Notes under the pieces: model-generated
What the model was told of the DNA's origin: nothing
What the model saw: the letters and a program-made list of their open reading frames with translations, nothing else
The model's database searches: none
Part shown: piece by piece, positions 9,946 to 21,848 of the stretch
Position numbering within the stretch: the stretch's first letter is position 1
Layout of the letters: every line of letters starts with the position of its first letter
Position numbers and translations under genes: made by a program
Assembly: GCA_021018815.1 (NCBI GenBank)
Contig: JAITYX010000066.1
Location: 310,001-374,000 of the forward strand
DNA from: Talinum fruticosum
Taxonomy: Eukaryota; Streptophyta; Magnoliopsida; Caryophyllales; Talinaceae
Direction of reading: 5' to 3'
Length of the DNA: 64,000 nt

Positions 9946-11317
9946 TGAGATTTCAAATTTTCGGATCTAGGAAAAATTTAAAAAAAAGTATAATAAAATC
10001 AATTTAGTCGATAGCAACGAAGTCGTTCCGTCGCTAAATAAAAACTTTTATTAGCGACGGACTTTTCTGTCGCTAATATGTAATAAATTTCAGATCCGGC
10101 CTTTCGACTGCACCGAGCAACCCGAAAGCGGAGAGAGAGAGAGGAGTGTGAGCTATTGTGAGCGAGAGTGCCCAACCCCCATAGCACGCGTCCACAACCC
10201 CCACCGGCCGCTGGTCGACCGCCGCCCCGCTTCCATAAGCCAAAGACGGGTGAGAAGACCTTGGTTGCTCGCCGCCTGGAGGAGCTCGCCGTCGCCGCCG
10301 CCTAGTTTCAAGGTATTGTTTTCTTGATTGTTATTAGATTTAGGGTTTTGAATAATTTAGTAAAAATTGATGATTTTATATAATTTGATGCAAATTAATG
10401 TTGTTTGTGAATGAATTTGAAAAGAAAAATGTGTAATTATGTGATTTATGTATAGATGTTGTGTTGTTTAAAGTATTTGAGGTTAGAAAAATGTGCAATT
10501 GACGAGATGTTTTGAATGCTCTAATTCCAACCTTCTTCCCTTTATCGGCCTTATTTTCACCTGTATGGTGTGAGTTGCAAGTTACAACAAATGATTGCAA
10601 TTATATTGAGGTGTCATTTCTCTCGTTCGAAAAGGACAATATAATACAATAATGGGAAAAATTGAACCTAACACTTAATAGCCTAATATAATCGGGATGT
10701 CATTTAAAGTGTAGTAGAAAACACATTGACAAAGGAAAGTGGAAAATCTCCTATCCAACTTGCTTGAAGGAAAAATTGGAGCTTATATATTTGCAAATTT
10801 CAAATATGAAATTATTTGGAAATTGAAACCTACAATTTTTGAATCTCCATCAACATAACCTCCAGCTTAATAATAGTCGCACATTTTTATTTTCTGGACT
10901 CTACCTTTGCATTCACACACCCTCTCAAAATCTCAATGGAGTCTACAAAGTTGATGGTGCCATTGTTATCTTTAGGTACCATGCCAACTCATACATATGA
11001 AGCCATTAATGTCTTATGCACTATTATTTTTATTTCTATATCAATGGCTTCCTAAGCATAACTTTTAAATTTCTTTTATCCCTATTTCTATTAGTTCATT
11101 CAGTATGTGTGTGGATGTCTAATTTTTCCCTGTTCAATTTTGTATTTTATTATGTATACAAATTTGTGTTAGTTATTTGGTGTGAAATTTAATGTAAAAT
11201 ACTACATGTTATAATTCAAAATTAATAGAAAAATTTGATGCTCATTTTGAAGTATTTTTTTTTGACAAGAATAAAAAGTATTAGTGTAGACTCGTACTTT
11301 AACTTCACCTTGATCGG

Positions 11318-11356
<39 letters not shown>

Positions 11357-12206
11357 CGTATCTAATAAGACTTATAAGTTAAAATAAAATTGAGAATTAT
11401 TAATCTAAATCATTAAAATTTAATCCAAACGTTTAAAATTTGTCACATCATCATCAACTCTAACCACCCACTTAAAGTCATCCCCCAAAAGTCACCACTT
11501 GCACCACCGTGATCGCCAAGGCAAAAGGCCAGCATTGTCGGCAACAAGAAGCCAGCATTGTCGGCAACAACCGATCGGCGGACGTTGAAAATCAATAAGG
11601 AGTTGGAAGGAGTTGGAAGACCAACTATGTTTATGTGATACTTAGTAATTATAGAGCCAATGCTGAAGCGAGGCTAAACACTAGTGAATTCAAAAATATC
11701 TTTAGGCTTTTAGTTTATCGCCAAGTGTCTTCCTTAAATTGTATTAGATGTAAGGTGATATATTGACTTTATTTCTTGTTTCATTTAATGTCTCTTTTAT
11801 CCTCAATTCCGAGATGCTCAAACCTTAACAGCCTCCTCTTCTCTGGTTATACTTGTGGAGGCTACTTGGAAGATGCTAGCTTTTATCTAGGTTTTAGACT
11901 TGGCTACGATCTGGACTGGGTATGTGCCCGAGTTTTGTCTGTGTTGACTTGCCATTTGCTAATAATGTTGCTTGGTTTGGGGCTAAGTCGAAGTGCCAAC
12001 CATTAAGTTACTATCTTATGGGGAAGTTGAATATATAATGCTCAGTACTTAGTTGACATTTCGCAAATTGGCTTTTTTTGGGCTTTATGTCCTAGATGAT
12101 CCCATATGGAACCGCGGGGTGCTGCTGAGAGCACCGATGCTCGTTGTTTTATTTGTTGCCGAGTGATACTAATCTTTTTTTTTTTTTGGTGAATGTGAAC
12201 TTATAG

Positions 12207-13037
12207 GCATGGCCGTTGCTCACACAAGCTCTAGAAAGTGGAAACTTCGATGGTCTTGTTGATCCAAGATTGGAGGATTATGATTCCTCCGAGGTGACTC
12301 AAATGGTTGCTTGTGCTTCGCTGTATGTGTCCTTAGCTCTGCAAGGCGACGACCACGAATGAGCCAGGTAAATGTTTAGAGCTCAAAAATACATATTTGT
12401 GAAGGTACTTTTACCCTGAATTTGAGTGATTTTCTCTTGAATTACTGTATAAGTGGCAAATAGGTGCTTCATAAAAATTACCCAGCTGCTACTCAAATAA
12501 AGCCCAACTCGAATAGGTCCACCTGATGTTGATCTTCATTGAACTTGATCTGGATATTTTTCTCATAAATGTTGATTCCAAAGCGGATATTTAGGTAAAC
12601 CAATAATAGATTGCCCAACTGTTAGCCTAAAAAATCCCCACCATAGAATAGGTGAGTAGGATTGTAAACGCGACTTTAGCAGTTATAGCAAGATTTCTGC
12701 AAAATTCATTTTTCAGCTTGCTTCCTACGCTTAATGACTTGTGAGGTTTAATAGTTTTCAAAACTCTCTCCCTTCCCTTCCCATTTCTTATGTGTTTCAA
12801 ACTTGTAACTTGTGCCAATATTAAACAATTGACTCCTGGTTCTCTCGGGAGCAGGTAGTTCAAGCTCTGGAGGGGAACTTATCCGTCGAGGATCTCGTTG
12901 AAAGAAACAACCGTTAACAGTACATTCCAAGGGAGCTCGATATGATTCCAAGCAACCAATACCAGGAGAACCTAAAGAAATTCAAGAAGCTAGCTTTGGA
13001 AAGCCAAGACCATAGCACCATCGAGCGAGTGTATTCA
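12207..13037 (+). pseudogene. Captured 3' end of a PERK-type receptor-like kinase, two exons
   Basis: Exon A (12207-12367) follows the acceptor TTATAG and reads AWPLLTQALESGNFDGLVDP, then RLEDYDSSEVTQMVACAS. It has one in-frame stop just before the donor AG|GTAAAT. Exon B (from 12855, after the acceptor GAGCAG) reads VVQALEGNLSVEDLVERNN, a stop, then SNQYQENLKKFKKLALESQD. These match the last kinase subdomains and C-terminal tail of plant proline-rich extensin-like receptor kinases, which sit in the plasma membrane and phosphorylate Ser/Thr. The kinase catalytic loop and everything upstream are absent. Correct splice sites show that genomic DNA was captured. It lies inside the outer CACTA element. 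Confidence 0.8.
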
Positions 13038-13375
13038 CTGGTGAGCATGGTGTGCCTCTCTCAACCTCGAGCACCGAAAATCAACGCGATACCCATCGAA
13101 CTTTTGTGTATTGGTGAACATTTTGCAAACTTTTGGATAATGTGTTTATGGTTGTTTGTAAACTTTTGTATGGTTGTTTTTGTGAACTCGGTTGTAAATG
13201 TGTTTGGATTGTTTATGATTGTGAAATGTATGTTGGATTTGTATATCCAACTTGGAGGACCACGTTGTGGCATATCTAAAATGTCAAATGTAAATGTCAC
13301 ATATGTGAATTTTGGATTTGTATATCCATTAACATTTTTTGTACTAGGTTAACGAAAAATTAGAAAAAACTATTG

Positions 13376-13690
13376 TCAAATTCGGAATAGCGACGGAATA
13401 GCGACGGAACAGCGATGGATTAGTGACGGAACAACGACCGATTAGCGACGGAACAACGACGAAACAACGACGGAATAGTGACGGAAATCGGCGACGGAAT
13501 TACTGGAAATTCCGTTGCTAAATTCAGCGACGGAAAATGTATTCCGTCGCTGATTTTCATCGCCTACGGAAGGCATTTCCGTCACTGTTCGGTCGCTAAA
13601 TTTTAGCGACCCGGTTTATGATCCGTCGCTAATTCCGTCGCTATTTTCAAAAATCTGTCGCTATTTGACAAATTTCCGTCACTATTCGTC
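13376..13690. repeat. Subterminal GCGACGGA repeats, right side of the outer CACTA
   Basis: More than ten units of GCGACGGAA, GCGACGGAT or GACGGAACA occur, followed by inverted units such as TCCGTCGCTA. They run up to the terminal CTAGTAGTG and mirror the array at 9705-9945. Confidence 0.85.
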
Positions 13691-13705
13691 ATTTTTCTAG
13701 TAGTG

Positions 13706-14819
13706 CAATTATTTTCCTAACCCCATCGAGTTAGGCGTAAGAATTTGAGCCTGAGCATAACCTAAAAGTCAAACCATTTTAGAATCTTTATTTACAAGGT
13801 AACCCCCTCCCCACTAGAAGGGAAACTAAGGAAGGGCAAACAAAAGAATAGAGGAAAATCAAGTAACATTGGCAAAAAATAAGGTTCGAGTCATTTCGCA
13901 TTCGGTTAATTTTGACATTTGGACAAAACCCTCAAATCCAAATCCAATCCGAATTACGAATTTGAACACCGTCATCATACTCGAATCCGGATCCAAATGT
14001 CCGATACCATAACCCAAATGAATGAATGTCCGAATTTTTAATCTGAATAATTTAGCAGATTAAGTGTGTGAAATACAAATTTGGTATTTTGCATGTGTTT
14101 GTGCTACAAACTAGAAGATAGAGAAGAATTACATAGCCAAACACAATTATTTTGGAATGAAAAACATTATAAACATAAAACTAACAATCACAAGTTGATT
14201 TACAACACTACAAATAGCAAAATCAAAAAATATTATGAATTCATAAAACTTGAAGTTACAAATCAAAACTCTAACGATGCCACTTGCCTAATAAGTTGCC
14301 TCAACGAGTCCATTGTCATCGCCGAGGATAGGTTTCTCGGCTCTCACCATCATGAATCTGAATGAAATACAATGAATCCACCATTAAAAAAGAAAAGGGG
14401 GGCGGAGGAAGAAAGGAGTGAATGGAGAACATTCGAAAGAGAACAGAGGAGCACCGATCGAAGAGAGAGAAAGGGAAGCGGAGAAAGAAAGAGAGTGAAG
14501 GGAGAGTATCCGAAAGCGTTATAGGGATTTTTTCTTTAATTAGTTTATATAGGGGGTTGGGTTGCTGTGTGGAAGTTGACCAAAAGCCCAAAAAATCAAA
14601 AGTTCAATTTCAAAATTTGAAAAGTTTAACCCCGCCACCTTTTCTAACCATTCGGCCCGAAGCCCAAACGATTAATAGTTGAATTTTTAAGCCTATAAAT
14701 TCGGGTCTCGAGTTGGGTTTTACCAAAAGTTCGGACAACCTGAATTTTGACATTAAATCCAAACTCGAACCTACCTTTATATATTCCGAAAGTTTGAATT
14801 TTAAACTCGACAAAAAAAT
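13706..14819. other. Intergenic stretch without recognised gene
   Basis: The sequence is AT-rich with degenerate repeats of TCCGAA- and AAATCC-type words near 13920-14040 and 14700-14800. It also has a GA-rich segment at 14380-14510. Reading frames here are short and low in complexity. I saw no transposon ends. Confidence 0.4.
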
Positions 14820-15080
14820 GGTAATTAGACTGATTTTATTTGGGTTGAACAAATTTGGGAATTTGGATCTTACACATTTTTGCCAATGCTGCAATCAAGA
14901 ATCATAGCTCAATGACTTGTCATAACGTATTGACAAGTGAAAGGAACACACACACACACACACACAAATGATTATTAGAGCTGGTTTTATTCGTGTTAAA
15001 CAACTTCGGATATTCGAGTCGGACACATTTTTGCCAGCGCTACAATAAAGCATCATAGCTCAATGACTTGTCATGAGTTA
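14820..15080 (+). repeat. Diverged tandem duplication, unit about 140 bp
   Basis: The segment from about 14820 to 14940 recurs at about 14970 to 15080. Shared blocks include ACACATTTTTGCCA, CATAGCTCAATGACTTGTCAT and AACGT. Each copy is followed by a CA microsatellite. Confidence 0.75.
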
Positions 15081-15083
15081 ACG

Positions 15084-15094
15084 TACACACACAC

Positions 15095-15171
<77 letters not shown>
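15084..15171. repeat. (CA)n(TA)n compound microsatellite
   Basis: About 28 CA units with few interruptions run directly into about 16 TA units. It sits some 150 bp beyond the stop codon of the minus-strand LINE, where a LINE 3' tail would be expected. Confidence 0.9.
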
Positions 15172-15174
<3 letters not shown>

Positions 15175-15322
15175 AAAGGATAAGTACAACAACTAGCAGG
15201 TAGCGCTTCTCGTAAGGGTTCGACCTAAGTTGTCCTCCATAAGAATGGAGAGAAAGGAAGATGAGGGGATAGAAGACCAAACTAAAGTAGAAGAAATACA
15301 AAGACCAAACTTGGCCACCCAG

Positions 15323-15945
15323 TCAGCAGCCACTGTTCCCTTCTCTATATGTGTGGTAAATAAGGACTCGATTACACCTCCTTAGAAAACAACGAGTATC
15401 TCGAATAAGTGTATAGATTTTCCAAGGGACCCGAATTTCACCTTTAATTACTTTTATGACATTTGGGTTATCTCCTTTAAGAACGATAGAACGAAACCGT
15501 GCTTGACTCGCTGCTCTAACTCCATTTCTCATAGTGGTAGCTTCCGCTAAAATAATCAAAGCTGGTCCCAGATTTGTTGATCCAACTTGAAAAAATGCGT
15601 CGTCCCGGCCTCCGATCATAATACCTCCCACTGTTGCTGAAGAGGACCTAGAACCGTCGAAGTTTACTTTGATAAATCCTCCAGGTGGTTTGTGCTAACA
15701 AACTAGTTGATTAGAAGTGTTGACACGTGAAAAGGGGGTAATCGAAGATGGGTTGAAATGTTGATCCCGTGTGCACCTAGATCGCCATTCAATCCAATAT
15801 GCTTTGGCTCGAAGAAGTGTGGCAATGGAATTGAAGAATTCATTATTGAAAACTTTATCATTCCTACTCTTCGAAATACTCCCTAGCAAAAGAACCAATC
15901 GGATAAGTTAATTTGGCTTTCTCAGCTTCTTGAATGAATAAATAA
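15323..15945 (-). pseudogene. LINE-1 RNase H domain (RVT_3 type)
   Basis: The frame reads SKSRNDKVFNNEF and RAKAYWIEWRSR, then one in-frame TAG, then PPGGFIKVNFDGS, GGIMIGG, AEATTMRNGVRAA, IVLKGDNPNVIKVI and TYREGN. This is the typical plant RNase H-like domain found at the C-terminus of L1-type ORF2 and in many domesticated relatives. The catalytic Asp of NFDGS, the Glu of AEA and an Asp in KGDN are present. The copy lacks the usual terminal ADxLA-type segment and carries one stop. Confidence 0.8.
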
Positions 15946-17683
15946 TATTATTCTCGGAGGGATTATGTAATTAGCTTAAATTCACTTCCAGCCACTTGTG
16001 TCGAAAAGCTGCATCCTAAGTCTCCATAATCGTAACAAAACACCCCCGGGAGTATTACATCGCGGAGTTCCTTAAAGGAACTCCCAAGGCTCTTTCCGGT
16101 GTTGGTTTGGCTGTCTAAACTCAACTTAAAAGTAATACCAGGTGGTTTTCCCAAAAGAATCTGAAATTCTCTGAAAATTTCGGCAGAGTTCCGTTTGTAA
16201 CATGGACTAACCCATAGGCTTAAAGCCTTAAAAATCCTGCATAAAAACATAATAAAACTCAACGAGCCACACGCTCGGAGTATACAACTCAACGGCCACA
16301 CGCCGGAGTTCAACCAATCATGCGGTAAAACTTAAATCTAACTGGGTTTCTATACATTTAGGTACAACTATATGAACTAAATTACAAATACAATCATTTA
16401 GAAACAAGATAATACACGACGACCACTTGGGTTGCTTCAACCGTCAACAATCGCCAGGAGTCCGAAGCGTGTTAAGTGTGGATTATGCTTCGAAAGTATA
16501 CCTGCAAGACTGGGTGGGGACGGGGCAATTTGTGGGGGTGAGCAATAATCAACGGGCTCACCGGAGTCTTAAACCCTTAAAATGGAAATTCTTTACACAT
16601 AATACTCATAATAATGAAATCTGCGAAAACATAATAACGTAATAGAAATCTATATACTTTTCATTGAAATCTCTTGCAATGAAAAAGATCAAGACTCTTC
16701 AATCACTTAAAAACACATAATCACATTCAAGAACACTTTTTTGGGGTTGAATCAACATTCCAGGCCTTCGAGGACTCGAACTAGCACTTCTTTAATTCGG
16801 GCGCGACCCCGACAAAAGGCTCCGGGACCATTCTTCTAGGAAGTCTCGTAGCCGGCATCCCGTCTCTCAGGACCCCTATTAGAACCCTTCCCTCGAAGTC
16901 TCTAGCTGGGCGTTCCCGGTTCGAACCCTTCGGTATGCTAAACGATCCGTAGCTAGTCGATTCAAAACGATTTGCACATTCTCATTCATCACATTCACTT
17001 CACAACTTTCTCAATCGATTTAGTATCAAGGAAGGTATGACACCACGTGTCACCCTTATAAATTCACTGTCTCAAATCAGCTTTGCTTCTTTAAAACACA
17101 TTCACGTTCAAAAGGCGAGTTCACAAGAAATTGCATTCAAGAATCATTCACGTAAAATACAAAACTCCTTTCGAAACTATTTTTGAGCATCACGTAAAGT
17201 AATCACATAGCACGAATAATCCCCATTCATTGCAAGCAATCATCCTCAACTCTTTTCCAACCAAGCTTTTCTCAATTCATCGGTTTAGTACGATTGAATC
17301 CATTTTTTGAGCCACAATAACCGCAAGTAGATATTATTTAACTCGACGTTCTCACTTTTCCCAATCCACTATCTTTACCTCATTTCCTCATTTCATGACT
17401 TCACTTTGTAAACCGACCTCTTTTGCCCTCATTCAACCATATATCCTTAAACTTGCTTTACCGAATTTCCTTTATCTCCATTCACCTTTTAATTCAATTC
17501 TTTCTCAAATGTCTTAGACATGGCTATGGCTTAGTTCCACTTTACCGTCCCCAACCTGCTATTTCCCAACCTCAATCTCCCATTTAATATCTCTTACCTT
17601 ATTAATCGATTCTTGCTCACCCATCCTTAATTATGTACCTCTTACTTACTTTTCATTATACGATTTCCGTTACCTTTGCTTAT

Positions 17684-19182
17684 TGAAGGTTTGCTCGGGA
17701 GAGTCTCGAGTCACCCTAGAGGGGGTGAATAGGGTGATGAAAAATTCTTTACGAAAGCACACACCTTTTTGACAGAGAAGAGTCAAAGACAGATTCCGAG
17801 TCTAAGCGGGGTCGAAAATATTGGACTCGGAATGTAATGAATCGGAGTAAACACGTTCAGCAAGGTCGTCTCGAGTCTAGAATGAACTCGGAAAGTGAAC
17901 ACAGAGATTTTACGTGGAAACCCTCCTGGGGCGAGAAAACCACGGCCCGTGTCAATCCGGACACGAAGTCAAATCCACTATTTTGAGTCCACAAAATACC
18001 GTGAACTTGACGTAACCCGAGTTGCTCCCTTAGACAACTCTATACAAGTTTTCCTAGACTCGAAATTCCCTTATCCGATCTAGTACTTCCTAGCTGAGAT
18101 AACCCTTACAGCTAGGGACAACTAAGCTGAGTTAACCCTTACGAGCTTAGTCAAGGGACCTTACAAAGAATGTAAGAAGTGTTTGTAATCGAGTACAAGA
18201 CCTTACAACTCGAAAGTAATGAATTACGAGTGGGAGTTGTAAGTTGAAGATTGAAAGTAAATACAATAACTTTGATCAAGTTGGTGTATTGACAATATGT
18301 TCCGCTATCTTCAAGTCTTGTGAAGTGGCTTCTATTTATAGATGACCCAGCAGAGTAGCCGTTATCTTCATCTGCCGACCGAGAGTCCTCTCGTGACCGT
18401 TGTGAAGGGCTTTCGAGTCACTCGGAAAGTATCCGTTGAAATATGGACGTTGGACAACGGTTTAACTCTCTTGGAAGTCCCAAAACCATCGGTTGTGTCT
18501 TGAAAAATGAGGTGGAAACCACCGTTAGGCTTAGCGTTCCGGTTTTCGGATATGGAAGCAGACGACTTCGACACAATCTTACGAGACTAGAGCAGTGTAG
18601 GTGAAAAGCCATCTCTGCTGGTGATTTGATGTTCGAAGCCGGCTACTTTTGTAGTTTGAAAAGATGTCCTCGATTGAATAACCTACAAAAGTAAAACACC
18701 TTCGGTTCTCAAAGTATAAAATACTTTGGTCCAAGGTTAGACACGAGATAATAAAATAATTATGAAAATTACGTAGCAGATTATCCGAGTCGGAAAAGAA
18801 ATGGATTTTTCCGAGTCTAATATCCATGATACTCGAGTTCCATAAGACTTAGTCTTAAGCAAAGAATCAAGTTCTATTAACAAATATCGAGTGGGAAACA
18901 CTTGATGTAGACTAAGCATGAAATGAACTACGAATGCCGACTTTGCAAACAATAGAGTAAATAACCACAAGTCGATTACGAGTGAGAGTGGACTCGGAAT
19001 AAAGAACAAGTTTTCGAGTCGCTAACCGAAAGCGATTAAATAGATAAGTGAAGGCCGAATCGCATAGAAAAGATACTATTTCACTCAAGTATTGGAATCA
19101 AAACACTATATGAATGACATCGTTATACCCGATTCCTTTTGCATGACTCGAGAAAGATATAGAACAGTTGTCCGAGTCTTCA
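17684..19182 (-). repeat. Copia 1 left (3') LTR
   Basis: It is 1,499 bp and near-identical to 26699-28226 apart from a deletion of about 28 bp near 19093 and many small changes at CAG, CGG or CGAG words. The polypurine tract adjoins its right edge. Confidence 0.93.
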
Positions 19183-19197
19183 ATCTCCCCTTTTTGA
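19183..19197 (-). promoter_or_regulatory. Copia 1 polypurine tract
   Basis: On the minus strand, AAAAAGGGGAGAT directly precedes the LTR start TGAAGACTC. It is the primer for plus-strand DNA synthesis. Copia 2 has the same tract at 36453-36467. Confidence 0.85.
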
Positions 19198-19469
19198 TGA
19201 AAGGCATTCCATACTTACACGAAACTTTGTTAGAGGGAAATAGAATGATTCCGAGTAGTGTGAGTAAAAGTAAGACATTATTGAATGAATCGGAGCAATG
19301 TATACTATATCGGAGCAAAATAAAGTATGCTTGAACTCATTAACTCGGAAAATAAAGAACTCATAAATTAATAAGGAAATGCATTCAGTTCATTAAAAAA
19401 TATCAAGGGAATAAACTCCCCTAAACAAGACAACCAGTTTCGACTACAGTTCTCCCCCTTGCCTTTCAA

Positions 19470-21207
19470 GCAAAAACAAGAAACAAAAAGAAGGGAGAAA
19501 AGTACAATTAAGACACACAAGTTGTCCGGACAAAAAGAAAATTTTGAAAAACGAAATTGCGAGGCACCGAGGAATCGTGACGCGAGTGCATGGCTCCAAC
19601 TAGGGAGGAGGGGATTTGTGAGTGGAGGCGGAGGTGCGCCGGCGCTGATAAGATCTTGACGATGTGCTTGAGCGCGGCGAAGGGAGAACCGGAACAATTC
19701 GCAGGGGCTCGGCTCCGAGTGGCCGACCCGGAGAAAGTGGATCGAGGGGTTCTTCCCTTGGGACCTCGGGGCTGGAGGGGCTGCTCGGGCGACTCGGCTG
19801 GAGGAGCGAGATCTTCGACCCACTCGGACTGGCATGCGAGCTGAGTACTGACAACTTGAGCTTGGGGAGCAGGCTGTCCCTCGGCGAGTCGCCACGGCCT
19901 CTTCTTCCCTTTGCCCCGACGGAGCTGCCTCAGCTGCAGGTTCCTCGGCGTCCTCCGCTGCATCTTACGCTTCTTCCTCTCGCTTCCTCGGTTTCCTCGC
20001 TCTCCGAGGAGGTCGGGCTCGGGCTCGAAGACGCCTCGGATGGGTCTAAGTCTTACGGGTCCTGAGCCGCCTTGGACCGTCTCTCTCCGAGGAGCTCGGC
20101 CGGCTCCTTCGCTCCTTAACCAGCTCTCTCATCTCAAGAACGAGAGACTCGCTGCTCTCGGATTTGGGACTCGACCGGTCTTTTGGTTGATGGTCGGACC
20201 ACGAAGGACAGAACTTGAAACCTCCGAGCATGTCTCCGAAATCGGAAGACACCGAGGTGATCTTGTCCATGAAGACGAGGGGACAAGAGGGCCGAGAGAG
20301 TTTTGGAAGCACCTGGAGGTGGAGGCACCACCAGGTGAAGAGGGAAGAGGGAGAGGGGTTGATTTCGAGTCCGAGGTGGAGAAGGAGGCCTCGGCTCCGA
20401 GTTGTGAACCCGGACACCGGGGTTGGTTTCCTGGTATCCGTACCCCGGAGTTCCTTCTTGCCGACCACAATGGCCGCCTCGGACACCGCGTTAGGGTCGA
20501 GAGGAAGAGGAACTTGGAATTGTTTGAAGACAAGGGTGAGAAGAGCACCGAAAGGAAGGGAGGTGTTCTTCTTGGTTTGAAGTTGAGCTGGCACGGCGGC
20601 CATCCGCTCAATGATGGAGGGAAGAGGTCGACTTCGTATCCCTCCGAGGATATCGAAGAGGGCTTTGAGGTGCTTGGAGTTGGGGTTCTCTTTGCTAGAA
20701 TGCTTGAGAGAAGAAGGTTCTCATCAGCGAGGAAACACGAAGCTCGGCTTCGACTTCAACCGAGTCACGAAAAGTTCTTTCCGGACCCGGGAATTCTTTA
20801 GCATACTTTTCAAAGAAGTCGTCGGCGACTTCGAGTGAAGAGGATAGGGTTGCTTGTTCAAGAAAAGAGAAGAAACTTTGAACAGACGGTGAAGGAGAGA
20901 GGTGTTGATACTGAACGGTAATGTTACGAACCCTAGAGGTTAGAACATTTTCGAGTGAGAGAGGTGAGTATAGAACTCGAAACGAGTTCGGGATAGATGA
21001 ACTCACTGAAACACAAGAAATGGTAGACTCCGGTGGTTTGAATGTTGGACAACCAAGAAAATTTGGTTGTTGGGAAGAACTTGTCGTCCAGCGCAAGATG
21101 CTTGGGTGACAATGGGTTTTGAGGGGTTGAGCTTTCGGCTTGTTGGAGCGGGGCTTTTGGAGGATGAAGAAACACTGAAAGTCGGGGTGGTTTCCTCTTT
21201 TAGGCAT
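19470..21207 (-). CDS. Copia 1 additional ORF downstream of pol (frameshifted)
   Basis: The frame starts MPKRGN at 21207 and runs about 580 codons toward the 3' LTR, with frameshifts. Visible parts are LALDDKFFPTTKFSWL and LCFSEFIYPELV early, AKEFPGPE in the middle, and LPFGALLTLVFKQFQVPLP before a Ser/Pro/Glu-rich, probably disordered tail. The same protein occurs in copia 2 and copia 3. The FIYPELV and FGALLTLVFK blocks resemble the 'putative plant transposon protein' domain (Transposase_32 type). This is a recollection of family pattern, not a search. The KR-rich start might serve nuclear entry. I saw no signal peptide or clear membrane segment, so an envelope role is not supported. Its role in the element is unknown. 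Confidence 0.6.
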
Positions 21208-21458
21208 TGTGAGAGATGAAAAGATGAAACTTTTCGAAGGAGAAAGAGAAAGAGATGGAGGTGTAGAAGAGAAGAAAGCGAAAATGGTAGAAGAAAATGA
21301 GAAGAGAAGCGATCGAAAACTTACGAGAGAGAGAGAGAGCTTCTTCAACACTTGCGAGACGATCAAGGGAACACTTGTTCACGTAGAGAACTTCCGCGAG
21401 AAGGTTTTCGTTTGAGAGGGAAGGAGTTTTAGAATACCGAGAGAAAGATAGATAAACG

Positions 21459-21469
21459 TTATTTATAAA
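21459..21469 (-). promoter_or_regulatory. TATA-like box upstream of the copia 1 additional ORF
   Basis: CTTTATAAATAACG on the minus strand lies about 255 bases before the MPKR start and 390 bases after the pol stop. A CT-rich leader follows (21325-21345 is CTCTCTCTCTC-like). Copia 2 and copia 3 have the same arrangement, so an internal promoter is plausible. Confidence 0.5.
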
Positions 21470-21848
21470 GAGTACGCGCGCCCGTTCACTATCCGTTAAT
21501 TAACTCCGTTCCGTCTTACCCGTCCATCGATCATTAATGCCGGTGTGACAGTTCTTCTTCAACGGTTGAGATAACAATGGTTTGAAATCTGCGGTTAAGA
21601 TCCGATCGCAGCGCTCGAGAGAGAAAAGAGTTTGAAAGTATAATCCGAAACTCTCCACTGTTTCTAGAGATAGCTTCAGAAAATTTGATGTCCAATTTTC
21701 TCTACATCCGAGTTTGACTCGGAAAAGTTTCGAGTGACTCGAAACACAGAAATAACTATCAGCCAAGTATCACATGATCAATCGAACCAATGGTTATTGA
21801 CAACTAAAGCACATAGCACGAGAAAAATTCAAGAATCATAAAGCGAAA

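Larger units (their letters stand above)
5575..13705. mobile_element. Outer CACTA (En/Spm-like) transposon, non-autonomous, with captured gene pieces
   Basis: It begins CACTACTACAAAAG at 5575 and ends CTAGTAGTG at 13705, the inverted CACTA terminus. Both subterminal regions hold many GCGACGGA units in both orientations, seen at 5595-5660, 9705-9945 and 13376-13690, as is typical of CACTA elements. The adjoining triplets are CGA on the left and CAA on the right, a 3 bp duplication with one change. An inner element (5666-9684) splits it; without that insert it is about 4.1 kb. Inside are a GC-rich exon-like stretch near 10100-10316, a (TA)n tract at about 11322-11355, a 20 bp direct repeat near 11530, and a kinase pseudogene. 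No transposase was recognised. Confidence 0.85.

Noticed and set aside
13061..13352. Continuation of the captured kinase exon as a membrane protein
   Set aside because: Past about 13040 the sequence is AT-rich non-coding DNA. The Leu/Val/Phe-rich frame follows from composition and lies beyond the family's C-terminus.
15323..15945. A domesticated stand-alone RNase H gene
   Set aside because: Removing the solo LTR at 16031-29810 places it directly after the LINE zf-RVT region, and it has an in-frame stop.
19664..20065. Plus-strand open frames opposite the copia 1 additional ORF
   Set aside because: They are antisense to a minus-strand protein shared by three elements and are most likely shadows of its base composition.
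19470..21207. Envelope-like protein in the extra copia ORF
   Set aside because: I see no signal peptide, no clear membrane segment and no cleavage site. The conserved blocks look more like a Transposase_32-type domain.
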